DNA of 64,000 nucleotides from Acestrorhynchus altus (taxonomy: Eukaryota > Chordata > Actinopteri > Characiformes > Acestrorhynchidae): positions 3,506,867-3,570,866 of the forward strand of contig CM067523.1 of assembly GCA_034509495.1 (NCBI GenBank). The letters run 5' to 3'. The notes under the pieces were generated by a model. The model was not told the DNA's origin, did not search any database, and saw nothing but the letters and a program-made list of their open reading frames with translations. The position numbers and the translations under genes were made by a program. Below are positions 25,751 through 38,500 of the stretch, one piece after another (position 1 is the first letter of the stretch; each line of letters opens with the position of its first letter).

Positions 25751-26327
25751 GATACAACATTTCTGAACTTAAATGAAATTTAGCACCATTATTGTCCTCA
25801 CTGCTGTTTACACAAAAAAACAGCTGAATGAACACCTACAGGCAATAAAATACAACTTATGTTATAAATGGAAATTAAAGTCTCTGTGCTTTTAACAGCA
25901 TTTACAAGCAGAGAGCAGTGTCCTCGTTTCTGAGAGAATAGACATTTGTAAACTTAAATATTTGATTGAGCTTTTGAGCTTTGAATAAATATTTTGAGCT
26001 TTGAAAGTTAGGAATTAAAGTCCTATTGTGTTCTGTCAGGAAACATTATGTCCAGGCATGTTTCATATGATTCACCAACATCTACATATCGAGTGGGTGG
26101 TGAACTGGACACAAGGGGGCGCTGTACCATCACTCCACAGCAGCCCCTACTGACGGGACTTTCTGTGGCTGTGATGTAGGAAATTTTAGATAACCTGGTG
26201 TTTCGAGTGGAAGCATCGGCCGAATATCTCAAAACGGCATTAATCGGCCTGATTATTCGGTCGACCACTAGTATCTACTACCTGCTGCTTCGGCTCATTT
26301 TAAACCACTTCTGCTTTACGGTTTCAG

Positions 26328-26538
26328 ATTCCGTTCCCTTGTGGAGTATGAGTACATAATGAAGCGACGCTTGGAGGATCAGGATACAGCGTTTGGGTCT
26401 CAGCGGCGGCTCCCTGGGGGTGCGGACGGCTTTCCGCACCGTGTCCTTACCTCTGCATCTTCAGTCTTCGAGGCTGCCTCAGAAAACATGCAGCCCTCTG
26501 CTGGAGTGCAGTACTCTCAGGTCCCTCAGACCTATCAG
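26328..26538 (+). CDS. sin3a: sin3a exon 2: 5' UTR end and residues 1-60
   Basis: The acceptor GTTTCAG ends at 26,327. The first 31 bases are 5' UTR and contain an upstream ATG at 26,348. Translation starts at ATG 26,359 with A at -3 and gives MKRRLEDQDTAFGSQRR. It ends in phase 0 before GTAATT. This N-terminus is low-complexity in all vertebrates and diverges most between paralogs. Confidence 0.93.
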
Positions 26539-29500
26539 GTAATTCATGTCTGCTAATGGCCCTAAATGGACGATACTGAGGTTGAAATTATGATCTTCAG
26601 TTCCTTTCTAGCAAGGTGTTTGCATAACATACGTATGTTTTTAAATGTTTATTTATTCAGCCAGTCCAGGAAATGAAAACTCGAAAATAATGGTCTGTTG
26701 TGGCATCATTTTTTTTCATAATAGGGCACAAATGGATGCTGTGACCTAAAGCTGTACAGTTAATTAGCAGCAAAGCAGAACTACGGTTAACCCAGTTGGA
26801 GTGTCATTCTCACACAATAGCAATATTGACTCTATAAAGTGCTCAGTTCAGCAAAACTGTGACTCTCAATGCTCGCAGTGAAGTGGGTTAAGAATTGCTT
26901 TTGTTCCCTACTGCCATATAAGGTGCCCTTGGCTCAGAGCTCTGGAGGACACGGACACACCAGCAGTCCCGCAGTGCACAGCAGCACTCATCACCACAAT
27001 CCTGTGGTCCAGCCACCAGGAGCCCCTGTGGGCCAGAGCCACTCTCATGCTTCCCCTGCGTCTGCCCCAACAGCAGGCCAGCAGCAGTTTCAAAGGCTGA
27101 AGGTAAGACTGCTTGCCTTTCAGTAATAAATCAAAAACACAGTAGAAGACTGAACCACCATGAGATGTTTCTGCTACTGACTGAATTGTGAATTGTCCTG
27201 TCCTTATCCTGACAGGTTGAAGATGCCCTGTCTTACCTTGATCAAGTTAAACTCCAGTTTGGAAATCAGCCTCATGTGTACAATGATTTTCTGGATATAA
27301 TGAAAGAATTTAAGTCTCAGAGGTAAGATTGACTTCGCTGAGCGTTTATGAGCATAGGGAGAAGTTTATTAGCCTCTTGATTTTCAGATTCTTTGGGCTG
27401 AAATAAAATAAATCTCAGGAGTCAGAAGTGAGACCAATTGCAGAAAAGTACCGGCTGCACAATACATCATTTAACCATCATCATCGCAGTGTGCGTGTGC
27501 AGTGGTCACATCGCAGGAGTGCAGTGTCACATTGTGCGCTTCACATTTTGCACATTTTATGTCGCAGCCTTATTCCACAATGTTATTAATGAGTTTATTA
27601 AAAGTTAAGACAAAAATATAACATGTACATAAGTATTCACAGCTTGATCACTTGGATCACTGACTTCTGGAGAAATCTGGTGAAAGTTTTTATGTATTTT
27701 TTTAAATCACAAAACAAAAAACATAGCAATATCCAATATTTTTTATCCAATATCGTGCAGCCTTAGTACAGATGCTGTTGTTTGTTTAAATGAATAGAAT
27801 TAAGTACAAAAAAGAAATGAATAAACAAAACAAAAAGCCTTATGCTGATATGTTTTAAATAGATATGATACAATGTACGATGTGAAAAATACACCTTGAG
27901 AAACCTCGTGGAATCTTTTTTCTTTAACTTTATTTACACATGTTGAAATTTGTTCTTTATACAGTAAGTCTTTTGCCCCTTATAGTGAGTGAGAAAGTGA
28001 GTGGGGGCACAGACAGGCACAGTAGGTGGAGCAGCTGAGAGCAGGGGGTGGAGCAGAGCAGCAGGAAATTCCACAAGTTTGAAACAGAACATTATTTAAG
28101 AACTTTAAAACTCGATATAAAAGATGTCACCTTAGTCAGTATCTTGTTCGGTTAATATCCCAATATCGGTATAATGATCAATATATTCATTAAGTAATTA
28201 CTGTGCTGTTACACTGTAAACGTCAGCTGTGAGTGGATGGGTGGTAATTGCTCTCCCTCCCATTTCTCAAAGTTTCCTCGTGTGTGAATAACACTTGTTT
28301 TTGTCTGCTTCCAGCATCGACACACCAGGCGTGATTAACAGGGTTTCGCAGTTATTTAAAGGCCATCCGGACCTCATCATGGGCTTCAACACCTTCCTGC
28401 CCCCTGGCTACAAGATAGAAGTTCAGACTAATGACTTGGTCAACGTAACGACCCCAGGCCAGATCCACCACATTACTCCACATGGTATTTCAGTACAGAA
28501 TATTCCCATTGCGACTCCGCACCCGAATCAGACACCAGCCCCAACCAGCACTGCTGCACTCTCCATCCCCAGCCAGCCCACCCCTGCCAAGATCAGCAAG
28601 GTATGATTAGATATGAGCATCTTATTTATATATATTGTATTTGACCCTTTTTTGATTGCTTGGTTGCATATATATAATATGTGAGAGTGGATTAGATGTA
28701 GTGGCAAGTCTTTGGACAGTGGCGCAGCTGTGTTCTAGCTCTGTACTCTCGTTCTAGTTCGAATAAAACATCTCTAGATGTGTCACACTGTCCGCTGCTG
28801 TGATGTTATGGGAGAGCTGATTCCATAGATTTGGAGCAGCAGAGGAGAAGGCTTCATCAACCATACTACGAAACCTGCTTTTTGATACTACAAGCTTTGT
28901 CAATTGGTCCAAAATAATACATTTGGCAAACAGCCAGTTAATTGAAACCCTACTCGTTTTTTTTATTCATATCAGGAGCCAACGTTCCCCCATCTCTTGT
29001 TTCATCGTTTGGTTGTGCAACGTTTTGGACACAGTCCATTTTCATTCCGATTTTGCGATGCTTCATTTTTTGTGAACCTACAGCTACGTTCAGAATGTCT
29101 AATCGACTTGAGTTTACCTCTGTCGATTATTTCAATTATTTTGTTTAGAATTATGTTAATATTATCTCCGTGTATGTGGTCATGTGACTCTGTACCCTGT
29201 CCAGTCTGCAACATGGAAGCTACAGGGAGAACTCAAACGCTGATTCAACTGTGGAACTTGAGCAGCTTGTACCAAAGGAAAATAGGATCGTTCATTAAAA
29301 TAATCGTCCAATAATCAGAATGGTCATTTTGATTTGAGGTCATATCGCCCACACTTTCGTAAAAATAATTGACTTGTGGGTCCAAGAGTTTCGATTACAC
29401 GCCAACTGTTTAGTCTAGCTGAGTCTAACTTATCCGTCAGCCGGCTTTTCAATATAGGCCTTGCATTAAAATGACATATCCCTGCTTCTAACTGCAATCT

Positions 29501-32500
29501 GCTGTGTTTGTGGAGATGAAGGCTGTGGTAGCTCTGGCATACCGTGAGTAAGAATTGTGCTTCACGTCTATGACAGTGTCATTGTTATACATAGCGGCCA
29601 TTTTCAGTGTATGCTTGTTCTAGATACTTTTCCCCCCTTCAGAAAGTAAAATGCTTGCTCTGTTCAATTCTGTTTTCGGGATTGACATCGCTGTTTTGAG
29701 CATCCTTCACTTGTGTGTCAACAGAACCTCAGGTAGATACACCCAGTATTATATATCCTCAATCCATGACGCTACTCCCACCGTGTGTTATGGATGAGGT
29801 TATATATGTTGGATTAGGACTGGACAATTATTCATCATTCAGTATTATTGTGATAACCTGCATCACAGTTAGGCCTGTCATGAAGACTGTTTTATGAATG
29901 ATGTTCCAGAAATAATTGGCATAAACAATGTTGTCATTTTAAGAAAATAATGAATAAAATCACTTTTATTGAACAGAATTGACTGGCTTGTTTCCATTAA
30001 TGGGATCTTCTTGCTAAATAACCACAATGGGCAAAATCAGGGTCAGCAAAATGATTGAGATCATGTCAATTATGCTATAAGTTGATGGACTTTGGGCTTT
30101 TTGGGAAATATTTGTTAGTTCATATATCAAATGCCATGTTTTAGTTTTATCTTATTACCCAAATTTATATTGTTATCATTTCATTTTTTCTGCACAATCT
30201 TTGCATCTTATTTTCTGTCTGTAAGACTTTCTCTTACAGAGCTTTGTTCTTTGTTCTTGCTTGGTTGTCTAACTTGTGTTTCCTTCTTCTGTGGTTTACC
30301 TCTCGTGGTGAACTTTGATAAGTTATGATGGGTGTTTATGTGGTTGTTTTTAACCAATAGACCTGATTCCTAGGTGGTGATCTTCAGACATTTTTAATGG
30401 TAGAAATTTTCTGATCATGTACAGCCGTCGGCCTCCTGTGGTCTGTAAGCCCATTGTTGCTTATATAGATTTTTGATGTCTCGCACTGCTTTTCTACACT
30501 GCTGCATTTTGTTTTTGTCCTCACATTCAGAGACTGTAGACTGCAGATGCTGTGACCCACCAAGTTCTTATTATGGAATACCCTGTTTGGTCAGTTCATG
30601 TATCTTTCATAATTCTAAATGCGAGTCTTTGTGTTTTTGCAGCCAGTACAGTCTCCTGCCTTGACCCCAACCAGCCAGCCCAATCCGTCTATCCCGTCCT
30701 ACGCCTCTCCCCGCTCCCCTTCGGTACAGTCTCACACTCCAGTGAGCAGCACACCTGCCAGTGCTCCCCCACTGCAGAATAACCAGCCTGTGGAGTTCAA
30801 TCATGCTATCAACTACGTGAACAAGATCAAGAACCGCTTTCAGGGCCAGCCAGACATCTACAAAGCCTTCCTGGAGATTCTACACACATACCAGGTGAGA
30901 ACCATTGCAAGTAAAACAGCTTTGAGTGAAAAAGCTTTGAAGAGTGAAGCTATTATTTATGACGGGGTGTCCTTTACAGCTTGGTTTAAAGAAAAAAGAC
31001 ACAGTAAAACATGTTGCCTCTTTGATCATTTTGTGTAATTGAGAGTAATGTTTGTGCAGAAAGAGCAGCGGAATGCTAAGGAAGCTGGGGGAAACTACAC
31101 ACCAGCTCTCACTGAGCAGGAAGTGTATGCCCAGGTAGCAAGGCTCTTCAAGAACCAAGAGGATCTGCTGTCCGAATTTGGACAGTTCCTGCCAGATGCC
31201 AATAGTTCTGTGGTAAGTTGAATTGTAATGTAATAAATGTAAGGGTGGGAGTTAAACCAATGTACGAGTCTTTTGTTGTCCAATTTTGGTACAATTTTAC
31301 TCAATCGTGGATGATCTGGTGAGCCACAAGTAGCCTTTCCCCCATAACAATTTCAACATGAATAACCTAGATTTTTCTTTAAAAACAGGGCAGAACTCCT
31401 GATAAATTTAACATGTGATGTTCTGCTACTTTTACTCATTAAAATAATTATTAGTGTTTATAATTATTAGTATAATTAGTGTTTTCTGTTGTCGTTTAAG
31501 TTAATAATGTATTGTCTATATATTGTGGTGGCATATTGTTCAACAATTTTGCTAAGAAATGGAGCAGTAGTGGTAGTGTTATTAACCACAAGGTTGTGGG
31601 TTTGATACCCAGGTCCACTGGGTTACATGGGAAACATCTGAACTTCCCTGCATCCAGTGGCTCGTAACTATCACAGATTGAACATCATTAGCTCCATTCA
31701 TTCCACTGTAGTGCTTAGTAACGACTCACAGTTGCATTATGGTCCATATTCAGTTTATGTACAATGTTTACTGTAAATTACCAGTGAATTGTGGGAGATT
31801 ATCTTGACTGCAAAATCATGTTCAAGTTCCACTTTACGACTGGGACTCAGGAAAATGGATGATATACTCATTAGTTCCCTAAAACGCAAATTTCCGTGAC
31901 AAAGTATCTCTTTTCTGTGCAGTTGCTGAGCAAAACGACAGCTGATAAGGCAGAGTCTATGCGAATGGACCCGGGTGGCATGCTGAAGAGGCCTCAGCTC
32001 AACAACAAGCAGAGATTTAACCAGAACGGCTGCCAGATTCGCAGGCACTCTGGACCTGGTGCTACTCCACCTGTAAAGGTAAAGTCTTTATTAGGTGTAA
32101 AGTGAGGATTGGTACCAAAGTCACATGTTGTTGCTGAGGTCACTTTGAGGATGTTTTGTTGCCAACCTTGTTTGAACTCATCTTGTGTTTCTTAACAGAA
32201 GAAACCAAAGTTTTTGGGGAAAGATCATCCAGCAGCAGAAGGCAGCAAATTTGGAATCGGCACTGAATCTTTGTTTTTTGAAAAGGTAAGAGTTTGTTTA
32301 TGCATCATGCATCATGAAGGTATTCTTGACAATATTCCTTGAATACATATTATCCTCAAGAACTGTGGTCCAGTACTGCAGTAATGCCTTCACTTAAACA
32401 CAGCCATTGATGAACAGCTGTTTCCTTCAGGTGAGAAAAGCTTTGCGGAGTGCGGAGGCTTACGAGAATTTCTTGCGCTGCTTGGTGATCTTCAATCAAG

Positions 32501-35500
32501 AAGTGATCTCGAAAGCAGAACTAGTGCAACTGGTGCTACCTTTCCTGGGGTGAGTCTGAAGAGCTAAACTATAACAAAGGCACTATATTGATGTGGTTAC
32601 AGTGGCATGCAAAAGTTTGGGCACCCTGGTCAAAATGACTGTTATTGTGAATAGTTATGCAAGTTGAAGATGAAATGATCTGCAAAGGGTATCAAGTTAA
32701 AGGTTTTAAGCAAAAGCAATGTTTATTTTCATCTTTTACATTTTCAAAATAGCAAAAACAGATAAGAGCAAAACTTAGGGACCCTGCATGGTTAATACAT
32801 AGTATCAGAGCTTTCTTTCACTTCTTCTTTGGGATTTTCATCCATTCTTCCTTGCAAAAGTCTTCCAGTTCTATGAGATTCCTGAGCCGAATTGCACTGC
32901 ACTTTTGAGGTCTGTCCACAGATTTCCAGTGATGATCAGGAGAGTCACTGTTATCTGTTTTTCACCAGGCCTTTCCTAAAGGTGATCATGAACAGGCTAA
33001 TTAAGGTCACAGATGTAGATTGTTATGAGTGCTCAAATCTCCTAGGATTCCCTTACTTTGTAAAAGTACTCTTTTCTTTTAAAATTCATCTTTATCTTTG
33101 TGCATTTTATATATCATTTCATCGTCAACCTGAATATCTTCACAGTAAGACATTTTGACCAGAGGTGCCCAAATGTTTGCATGCCCCTGTATATGTGTGC
33201 ACTGTATTCAAATGTTTGAGAGGAACCTCAAATCCAAACTAGAGAATCTAGCCAGAAATGAGTTCTGCAGAAAACATTACAGTTGCTAAATTGTCACAAA
33301 TCATTTACATCAACTTTCTCAAAACCAGCCAAACATGAAAAGCCTTAACCATCACAATAAGCACCATCATTGTGTCCTTTTTGAGAAAGAAGGATGTGTG
33401 TTTAATCTTTCTTTGCTCAATAATTCTTTCTCACAGGAAGTTCCCAGAGCTGTTCACCTGGTTTAAGAACTTCCTTGGCTACAAAGAGTGCGCCCACATT
33501 GAAAGCTTTCCCAAAGAGCGGGCCACGGAGGGCATTGCCATGGAGATCGACTATTCGTCGTGTAAGAGGCTGGGTTTCAGTTACAGAGCTCTGCCCAAGA
33601 GCTTCCAGCAGCCCAAATGCACAGGGAGGACTCCACTCTGCAAGGAGGTAAGGACAGCGAGAGTGAATTATGAGCATCTCCAACTCGTACATCATCCGTG
33701 TGTTTCAGCAAGATTTGTTTATCTACTGGTTTCCCCTCGGTGTTCTTTTTTTGCAGACTTGCTTTCTGTGCTGACTTTGTATTAATGATTAGTATCAGTT
33801 TTATGGATTTTAAATTATTGAATTAATACCCAGCAATGTTTGAATTGACCTAAATATGGTGTTAACAATCTGTAACAGGTGCTTAATGATACATGGGTGT
33901 CATTCCCATCCTGGTCTGAAGACTCCACCTTTGTCAGCTCCAAGAAAACCCAGTATGAAGAGCACATATACAGATGTGAGGACGAGCGCTTTGAGGTAAG
34001 ATCTTTGAAGACCATGTTACATTGGTTGACTATCACTGTATGTGTTTTAGGTTGTTTATACTGTACACCATCATATCTCCACTGTCTAACAGAAACCATG
34101 TATTTCTATTTTTGTCATGGTTCAGATCCTGCAGTTGCAATTGTATAAGTAGTTCTGGATGAACAGACCAATAGAAATGCTCTGATACTCTTATTGCCTT
34201 CTCTTGTAAAGTTGCCATTTTGCATGTTTTACATGGTTTTCATTGGACAGCATCAATATTTGTTACATATTGTAAATGTAATTGTAATTCTGCTTATTGT
34301 TTGCATTTCTATGCAGCTGGACGTGGTGTTGGAAACAAACCTGGCCACTATTCGCGTTCTGGAGACTGTTCAGAAAAGACTCTCACGCATGTCAGCAGAA
34401 GAACAGGCCAAATTCAGGTTGGACAACACTATCGGGGGCTCTTCTGAGGTCATTCACCGTAAAGCCATTCAGAGGATATATGGGGACAAGGCTGCAGACA
34501 TCATTGATGGCCTCAAAAGAAACCCTGCAGTGTCTGTACCAATTGTTCTGAAAAGGTACTGAAGTACACAACTAATACATGTATTCATTGGGGGATTAAG
34601 CTAAATGTAGAGTAGTGAGTGAACTGTAACATCTGGTACTCTGAGGAATTTACCGAGGTCCCAGATTATGATAAGAGAATCTTTTAATGAAGCTTTGATT
34701 ATTTGATTTGATCTTTCCTCAGCTTTGTTAAATGAGGTGTCACGCTGTTTATGTTTTCAGACTGAAAATGAAAGACGAGGAGTGGCGTGAGGCTCAAAGA
34801 GGCTTCAACAAGATCTGGAGGGAGCAGAACGAAAAGTATTACCTCAAGTCATTAGACCACCAGGGCATTAACTTCAAACAGAATGACACGAAAGTGTTCC
34901 GTTCCAAGACACTGCTCAATGAAATCGAGGCTCAGTATGATGAGGTAAGAGATGGTGGCTTTTTATTTTACATCTCTAAATACTTTCTGAATTTTCATAC
35001 AAATCAGTATATTCTGATTATACGATACATGTTCGGTTTGTTTGAACCATGTAGATTTGATTTGTTTTCTTTTTGGGAAAATCTGAGAAGGATATACTGA
35101 ACTTAACAAAATGCAGTTAGTTAATGGAACCGCAGTAGAAGAGGTTAGTTAACAAAGCTGCAGTAGAAGGGGTTAGTTAACGGAACCGCAGTGGAAGGGG
35201 TTAGTTAACGGAACCGCAGGAGAAGAGGTTAGTTAACGGAACCGCAGGAGAAGAGGTTAGTTAACGAACCTGCAGTAGAAGAGGTTAGTTAACGAACCTG
35301 CAGTAGAAGGGGTTAGTTAACGGAACCGCAGTAGAAGGGGTTAGTTAACGGAACCGCAGTAGAAGGGGTTTTACAAGTAACTATTCACAGTAATATAATC
35401 CACTTCCTGACCCCTTTAGCGACAGGAGCAGGCTTCAGAAGACAACACTGCCCCACCCTCCGGACCCCACATGATTTTTCCCTACGAAGATGGTCAGATC

Positions 35501-38500
35501 TTGGAAGATGCTGCCTCTCTTATCATCCATCACGTTAAGAGACAGTCCAGCATCCACAAAGATGACAAGTACAAGATCAAGCAGATTATCTATCACTTCA
35601 TTCCCGACATGCTGTTCGCAAAACGCGGCGAGCTGTCTGATGCCGAAGAGGAGGAAGAAGAAGAAGAGGAGCCAGAGCCAGACGACGACGGAGCAAAGAA
35701 GCACAATGGCACAACACCAGCCAAGTCCAAGCTGCTGTTCAGCCACACGACACCAGTGCAGCAAAAGCTGAGCGCCTGCGATGAGGCCTACAACCTGTTC
35801 TACGTCAACAACAACTGGTACGTCTTCCTTCGTCTGCACCACATCTTGTGCTCCAGGCTGCTGCGCATCTACGGGCAAGCCGAGAAACAGATCGAGGAAG
35901 AAACCAGGGAGAGGGAGTGGGAGCGCAACGTGCTGGGGCTGAAGAGAGAGAAGAATGACAGTCCAGCCGTCCAGCTACGGCTGAGGACGCCTAGTAAGTA
36001 CTCAGTCCCCATTTCTGACACTGTCCCCGCTCACCTATCATTGCCTCACAGCAATTGAATTCTCTATTGATTAGTGGTTGGACATTGAAATTGCACTCCC
36101 TCTTGACAATTCAACAGAACAGTAGTGTTGTGCTCCGTTGGTGTGTCTGCTGGGATGTTAAGAATTGATAATAAAAATATTTAAAAAATCTGGTCCCTCG
36201 CCTTGCTCCACTGCTCTAAGCTCGTTCTTTACTCTGCTCCCCCATTTGCACTCTCATGTACACACTACGGAGGGGGTGGGGCATAAGATTTGGTGTGAAG
36301 ACATGAAAAGGAGAAATTAATTTCAATATGTTTAAATAGAGTAGGTGGAGCAGTTTGGAGATAAAGACAGAGAGGCCAGGTTGAGATGGTTTGGACATGT
36401 GTTGAGGAGGAATAGTGGACATATCGGACAAAGAATGTTGGAGATGGAGCTGCCGGGCAGAAGGAGAAGAGGAAGACCTCAGAGAAGGTTTAAGGATGTA
36501 TTGAACGTGCACATGGAGATGGTTGGTGTAACAGTAGAGGAGGCAGGAGATAGGGCAAGATGGAGGCAGATGATCCGCTGTGACAGAGCAGCCAAGAGAA
36601 GATGTTTAAATAGAGTAAAAGAGACGTAAGAGGGACTTCAAGGGATGTCCTTATTGTATTTTTCCCATCATATATTGTATTTACATTGTCAGTGCTGTTA
36701 TTTGACAGCTGCTTGTATGGCTGTTTGAGGTGTGAAGTTTCCTCAAGCTTTGATTAGATCTGTGTCGTGTTATTAAACCCAAGTAGTTTTGACCGCTGCT
36801 CTCTTTTAGGAGCAAACTTTTGACACATAGATGAATCTCAAAGACTGTTTCAGGCACAGGAACACTCATTTTAAGACCAGTGAAGTGCACTACATAGGGA
36901 TTATGAAGCAGTACTTGGGTTCTACCCTTCACATATTGTGATATTTCCATTATATGACACGAATGTAAATCAGTACAATATCCTCGTATAGTTACTCGCT
37001 CAGTGACAAGAGAAACTCAGTAATATATAGCTAAAATATTAGTTTCATGTTTTCCTAATATATGTTTTAGGCTTCATAAATAGTAATAAGCAACTTTAGG
37101 TTGTTGCCTAGCACCTAAAATCCTCTTAAACCCCATGGTCTCCAGTGGTTAATTCCCTTTAAAAGGTTCTTCCTGCTGTGGAAAAAGTTTTGATTTGTTG
37201 TGACGTGTTTCTCTTGCTGTTTCTGCAGTGGACATTGAAGTTGAGGAGTACTATTCTGCCTTTTTGGAGATGGTGCGGAACCTTTTGGATGGGAACATGG
37301 AGACATCCCAGTACGAGGATCAGCTGAGGGAGATGTTCACCATCCATGCCTACATTGCCTTCACCATGGATAAGCTCATTCAAAGCATCGTTAGGCAGGT
37401 AAGAGGTGCTGAGGGTTGACTAAAAAACATATGAATGTCATATAATTGTTTTATAGGAGAACTTTGACAGCTAATAACTGCAAAAATGCAATAAATACAA
37501 TCACTTACATTTTAAAAAAGCTAATCAGTGAAAGGCTCTTTTGATGTATACAGTAGTGAAAAGGTTAGGACACCCCTTTAACACCTTTTGACTTCATATT
37601 TAAAATTCTGGACATTTGGATTCGAGGTGATATAACTATACACACAAATGTCAAACATAATTGTTAGAAATGTTAGAACACCCTACATTTATTGCCTAAA
37701 ATTTGAATCTGCTGCAAATAATTAAACCATCATTAGAGAAGCTGACCTTATTTAAGGCTCTGACATTAGTTTGGTTTGCTCTTAATGTTGAAGTGAGTTG
37801 GATCTCAAAACTTTTAGAAATGTCGTTCTACTGTCCGGAACATAATTAGTGGATTGGATAGCATCTTAACAACTGCCAACGTGGCCAGGTCATGGGACCT
37901 AACAAGTTCAGCTGAAGAGCAGACTGCGAGATGCATAACGAACAACAATTCTAAAATGTCATCACAGGACCTAAAGGTAGCTCTTGATCCAGTTGATGTC
38001 AAAGTGCAGCTTCTACCATCACAAAGAGACCACGTTTGATTTTCACGGAAGGTGGGTAAGGAGGAAACAAAACATCAGGAGAAGATTAAAGGGCCAGAGG
38101 ACAACTAGACAAAGACTAGGACGTCTGGGACAGTGTAGTTTGGATGTGTGAATCCAAAGTTTAATTATTTGGGCACAGAAACCTCATACCAGCTGTGAAG
38201 CATGGTGGTGGAAGTGTGATGGTTTGGGGCTGCTTTGCTGCAGCATGGTCTGGAGATCTCTCCATCATAGAAACCACTATGAGATCTTTATTGTATCAGA
38301 GGGGGCTTGAGGAGAATGTAAGAGCGTCTGTACAAAGACTGACTCTGAAACATAACAGCTGAAAGAATTCTGCATGGAGTAGTGGGAACGTCATTCTTCC
38401 AGTCAATGTCAGAGACGGTAGACGGTTCTAGAAACATCTAACTGACATTGTTAATTAAATCTCTTCTGTTGTATGTGTTTAGTCATCACCTGTAGGAGTT

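Noticed and set aside
33372..33785. 137-codon frame as a separate gene
   Set aside because: It is sin3a exon 11 read through into both flanking introns.
35116..35367. Regular 28-bp repeats resembling a CRISPR array
   Set aside because: Units are head-to-tail with no spacers, in an intron of a vertebrate gene.
36345..36629. Basic 95-codon frame as a host gene
   Set aside because: Matches the C-terminal tail of fish LINE ORF2 and has no start context or partner exons.
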